Source of the DNA: an uncultured Desulfovibrio sp.
Lineage (GTDB): Bacteria; Desulfobacterota; Desulfovibrionia; Desulfovibrionales; Desulfovibrionaceae
Reading direction: 5' to 3'
Assembly (NCBI GenBank): GCA_900546145.1
Contig: URBN01000030.1
Span: forward strand, 1-23,781
Length of the DNA: 23,781 nt
How positions within the stretch are numbered: the first letter of the stretch is position 1; every line of letters starts with the position of its first letter. The position numbers and the translations under genes are program-made. Shown here in pieces: positions 21,373 to 23,781 of the stretch. A model generated the notes under the pieces. It was not told the origin of the DNA. It worked only from the letters and a program-made list of their open reading frames with translations, and ran no database searches.

Positions 21373-21846
21373 ACCGGCGCTGCTGATAGAGATACGGCAG
21401 ACCGTCTGCCGCTGTTCCGGCACTGAAAGTTAAAGCGGGCTTCCGGAGCAGCGGCGGATCCGCCGTGTCAGTCTGTACTTTGAAGCCAGAGTCTCTGCCG
21501 GACAGCCCGGTTCCCCTGCGGCGCCGGAGGATTCAGCCTGCATGGCCATGAAAAGCGTCCGGATTGCGCGACGGGACTTTCCTTTGCCCGCAAAGAAAGA
21601 AAACCGTCCGGAAAATCTGTTTCGCCGCTGCAGCCATATTTTTCACGCCGGAGCCCGGAAAAGGTTTTTCTCTCCTGAGGATACTGGGCACTGGCGGAGT
21701 GTATTCCCCCGGTGTGCCCCGGGAAGCAGCCGCAGAAGAACACGTGAAAGGGGATCCCGCATTTTTCTGTCCGTCCGTACTGGCCTTTTAAATGTATTTA
21801 TTATAAATACATCTCCTGAAAACGCGAGTACGTTAAAGGAGACCAA
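21373..21846. other. 474-base intergenic region between pepC and the methyltransferase gene
   Basis: Contains a small hairpin after pepC (CGGCAGA 21395-21401 with TCTGCCG 21405-21411, no T tract) and the AT-rich palindrome at 21792-21812. Between them no credible gene, RNA or repeat was found; the open frames there lack family character. Confidence 0.5.
21792..21812 (+). promoter_or_regulatory. AT-rich palindrome, probable operator of the methyltransferase gene
   Basis: ATGTATTTA (21792-21800) and TAAATACAT (21804-21812) form a perfect 9-bp inverted repeat around TTA. It contains TATAAA (21802-21807), a possible -10 box, and ends 34 bases before the start codon. The stretch is sharply AT-rich against its surroundings. 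No good -35 box lies at the right distance, which would suit a promoter needing an activator. A repressor site is equally possible. Confidence 0.55.
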
Positions 21847-22470
21847 ATGGGACTTCTTAAAACCTTTTTCAACAATACCGGGAAGCCCGCGGGCTTTCTT
21901 GGCCGGGTTATGCTCTGGAGTATGAACTGGGGGCACGCGCCGGTAGCGGACTGGGGAATGGGATTCATCTCCGGCCTCAGGCCGGAGCAGATCGTGGATA
22001 TCGGGTGCGGAGGAGGAAGAAACGCGGCGGAACTCCTGCGGCGTTTCCCCCGGGCCTCGCTGACTGCCGTTGACTACGCTGAAGAGTCGGTTGCAAAAAC
22101 GCGGAAGGTCAACAGGGAGGCTGTGCGTGCCGGAAGGTGCGAAACCCTGGTGGCGGACGTGTCGTCGCTGCCCCTGCCATCGGATCACTTTGATCTGGCC
22201 ACTGCCTTTGAAACTGTCTACTTCTGGCCGGATCCGGTGGAGAATTTCTGCGAGGTAAGGCGCGTCCTGCGGCCGGGCGGTACGTTTCTGATTGTCAACG
22301 AAGCCGACGGGACAATCCCCAGGGATGCCAGATGGACGGACATCATCGACGGACTGAAAATATACAATGGGGATCAGCTTATCGGTTTCCTCAGGGAGGC
22401 TGGATTTACCGCTTACAGGGCTGAGCGCGATCTGAAGAAGCACAGGCTCTGTGTCATCGCGGAAAAATAG
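21847..22470 (+). CDS. Class I SAM-dependent methyltransferase, 207 aa
   Basis: Rossmann-fold methyltransferase of the Methyltransf_11/25 type. Motif I is VDIGCGGGRNAAELL (50-64), the acidic end of strand 2 is in LTAVDYA (72-78), motif II-like VADVSSLPLPSDHFDLATAFET (102-123) and motif III-like LRPGGTFLIVNE (141-152) follow in the usual order. The N-terminal 40 residues (including MLWSMNWGH) are not shared with well-known members. Similar small enzymes act on small molecules, but the substrate cannot be named. AAAGGAG six bases before the ATG at 21847 sets the start. The palindrome just upstream suggests that the gene is regulated. A convergent flavoprotein gene follows after 276 bases. Confidence 0.9.
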   Translation: MGLLKTFFNNTGKPAGFLGRVMLWSMNWGHAPVADWGMGFISGLRPEQIVDIGCGGGRNAAELLRRFPRASLTAVDYAEESVAKTRKVNREAVRAGRCETLVADVSSLPLPSDHFDLATAFETVYFWPDPVENFCEVRRVLRPGGTFLIVNEADGTIPRDARWTDIIDGLKIYNGDQLIGFLREAGFTAYRAERDLKKHRLCVIAEK

Positions 22471-22491
22471 GGAATCCCAGGGATATTCCCT
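22469..22491 (+). repeat. Inverted repeat at the end of the methyltransferase gene
   Basis: AGGGAAT (22469-22475) and ATTCCCT (22485-22491) are exact inverted repeats around a nine-base loop, beginning within the stop codon. No T tract follows, so it is at best a weak terminator or an mRNA-protecting hairpin. The rest of the gap up to 22746 shows nothing I can name. Confidence 0.35.
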
Positions 22492-22746
22492 GAGGAGAAA
22501 ACGTCCGGACCGCCGCGTAGATTTCCGGTTTTCATGCCGGCGGCCCGGGCGTTCTGAAGACTGTAATCCGTTTCTTCCTATCCTGTCAGACGGAATGACG
22601 TCCAGGCTGTTACAGATCGTGTGGACAGCTCCCTGGATGAGCAGCAGTCCCCTATTGTCATCCCAGAGTTTTTTGAGAGGGGCCTTCCAGCGATATTTCC
22701 CCGGCCTTCAGCGCCGTGAACCTGCTGCCCGCCTGTCCGGTGGAGG

Positions 22747-23379
22747 TTAACGGATGAAGTCCGTGAGAATGACGGGCTCGCGCTTCGGCAGGGGGACGCC
22801 GGCTTTCTTCGCAGCCTCCTTACAGCGGAGCATGTAGGCCATATTCCTGGCGAGTGTGCGCATGGTCTGCATGCCTTCGATGTCCTGACGTACTTCGTCG
22901 GGCGTTCTGCCGTGCACCTGATTCCAGTACTGGGACGTGACGATGGGCATCTCCAGAATGCCGAAGTACTTGTTGATCTGATCCCATGTGGACGTTGTGC
23001 CGGCGCGGCGCGCGGAGACGACCCCGGCGGCGGGCTTCAGATAAAACGTGTCGAGGCCGCCGTTCTGGCAGACGAAGAAAGCGCGGCTCAGAAAGGAAGT
23101 CAGGAAACCGTCGGAAGCGGCCCAGTGCACGGGCGTGCCGAAGAAGAAACCGTCAAAACTGGCGGCCATGCCGAGAAACTCGTTGACCTTGTCGTTGAAA
23201 ACGCACCTTTTCAGAGTGCCGCATTTGCGGCAGTCTATGCACCCCGCGATGGGCTTCGTTCCCACCCAGTACATCTGGGTTCCGATGCCTTCTTCTTCAA
23301 GAGTTTTGCGCACTTCGTCGAGTGCGGTGAATGTGCAGCCATGCTGATGTGGACTTCCGTTGACGAGAAGAACTTGCAT
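22747..23379 (-). CDS. Flavodoxin-fold NAD(P)H/FMN oxidoreductase, iron-sulfur flavoprotein-like, 210 aa
   Basis: Cytosolic FMN-binding protein. The phosphate-binding loop is NGSPHQHGCT (7-16), followed by a cysteine cluster IAGCIDCRKCGTLKRCVFND (44-63; Cys47, 50, 53 and 59) and the second FMN loop FFGTPVHWAASD (79-90). This is the pattern of NADPH-dependent FMN reductases related to the iron-sulfur flavoproteins of anaerobes; here the cysteines are spaced C-x2-C-x2-C-x5-C, like many members, so a 4Fe-4S cluster is plausible but not shown. The ATG at 23379 has AAGG six bases upstream. The physiological partner is unknown; the DUF362-type gene upstream on the same strand is separated by a hairpin terminator. 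Convergent with the methyltransferase gene. Confidence 0.88.
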   Translation of the reverse strand: MQVLLVNGSPHQHGCTFTALDEVRKTLEEEGIGTQMYWVGTKPIAGCIDCRKCGTLKRCVFNDKVNEFLGMAASFDGFFFGTPVHWAASDGFLTSFLSRAFFVCQNGGLDTFYLKPAAGVVSARRAGTTSTWDQINKYFGILEMPIVTSQYWNQVHGRTPDEVRQDIEGMQTMRTLARNMAYMLRCKEAAKKAGVPLPKREPVILTDFIR

Positions 23380-23507
23380 TGTGAACCTTCTTTATTCAGG
23401 AAAAGCGGGCTCGGGCGTTTTTGCCAAGCGCGGCTTCAGAATCCGGTTCCGCCTGTCCGGAGCTTCCCGCGGATACAGGGAACAGTGAACGGCGGACAGC
23501 AGAAGAG

Positions 23508-23546
23508 AGGCCTCCCCGGAAGCGAGCAGCCCATTCGGGGAGGCCT
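23508..23546 (-). terminator. Probable terminator after the DUF362-type gene
   Basis: AGGCCTCCCCG (23508-23518) and CGGGGAGGCCT (23536-23546) form a perfect 11-bp stem with a 17-base loop, 16 bases after the stop codon. On the minus strand the stem is followed by CTCTTCTGCTG, a mediocre T-rich tail. Confidence 0.6.
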
Positions 23547-23561
23547 GTATACGGGAAGAAT

Positions 23562-23781
23562 TTAATCGATGGAGACGAGCTCGTACTGCGGGTTGCCCAT
23601 CCTGAGTTCGGCCATGGCAGAGAGCTGTCGCAGGCCGTGGCGGCTCTGGATACGTTCAACGAGGTCGTGGTTGTCCTTCTGGGGCATGCCGAAAACGAGG
23701 TCACAGGAGGCCTGATCGATAGCCAGAATGTCGGTGGAGGCCAGAATACCTATGTCAGGAATAGTCGGTTCAGCCGCGCTC
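23562..23781 (-). CDS. DUF362-type protein, C-terminal 73 residues (gene cut by window edge)
   Basis: Only the 3' end lies in the window: the minus-strand frame is open from base 23780 to the TAA at 23562-23564. The visible part reads IGILASTDILAIDQASCDL, then a hydrophilic helix ending in SRHGLRQLSAMAEL, and finishes with GNPQYELVSID. This is the pattern I know from the C-terminus of DUF362 proteins, often called Fe-S centre proteins, where the ASTD-x2-AIDQA segment holds a conserved Asp and Cys. The N-terminal part, where ferredoxin-like 4Fe-4S motifs would be expected, is not visible. Reading frame and stop are certain; the family assignment is moderately so. Confidence 0.65.
   Translation of the reverse strand, partial: SAAEPTIPDIGILASTDILAIDQASCDLVFGMPQKDNHDLVERIQSRHGLRQLSAMAELRMGNPQYELVSID

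Noticed and set aside
22451..22750. Open frame of 99 codons between the methyltransferase and flavoprotein genes
   Set aside because: Begins inside the methyltransferase gene, is Arg/Ser-rich and has no family pattern.

Overview
The window reads as a chromosomal segment of a GC-rich, anaerobic, Desulfovibrio-like bacterium (Desulfovibrionaceae or a close relative). The tmRNA tag ANNDYEYAYAA is of the type I associate with that group. The order acpS, NAD(P)HX repair enzyme, tsaE, aspartokinase is also one I recall from Desulfovibrio genomes. The flavodoxin/DUF362 genes, the possibly Fe-S-bearing old-yellow-enzyme homologue and the FrnE-type thiol oxidoreductase suit an anaerobe. This assignment is inference, because no 16S rRNA gene is present. 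No IS element, phage gene or CRISPR array was seen.

Layout. 62-3932 (minus): operon acpS, nnr, tsaE, lysC, joining lipid-synthesis activation, cofactor repair, tRNA t6A modification and the aspartate pathway; lysC carries a well-formed internal start for a regulatory beta subunit. 4051-5394 (plus): ugd, UDP-glucose dehydrogenase, ending in a perfect bidirectional terminator. 5521-7762 (minus): an MFS transporter followed by an HPP-like membrane protein. 8251-10205 (plus): two paralogous Skp/OmpH-like lipoproteins separated by a DUF3467 protein. 10221-13052 (minus): old-yellow-enzyme homologue, rpmB with two good promoters, and a rhomboid protease. 13360-14870 (plus): overlapping ybgC-like thioesterase, azlC and azlD. 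14965-17586 (minus): rarA, a FrnE-like DsbA-family protein and a TIGR04076-type protein. 17952-19454 (plus): a nicotinate phosphoribosyltransferase homologue whose signature motifs are almost all replaced. 19508-19887 (plus): ssrA (tmRNA) with its own promoter and terminator. 20062-21372 (plus): PepC/bleomycin-hydrolase aminopeptidase. 21847-22470 (plus): SAM methyltransferase behind an AT-rich palindrome. 22747 to the window edge (minus): a flavodoxin-fold reductase and the 3' end of a DUF362-type gene.

Most of the window is housekeeping. The points most worth a second look are the degenerate nicotinate phosphoribosyltransferase (probable pseudoenzyme or changed substrate), the paired Skp-like lipoproteins with DUF3467, the AT-rich operator-like palindrome, the competing inverted repeats upstream of the first lipoprotein gene, and the terminator-like leader of the old-yellow-enzyme gene. 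Starts were chosen by Shine-Dalgarno spacing and family N-termini, so several genes are shorter than their longest open frame.
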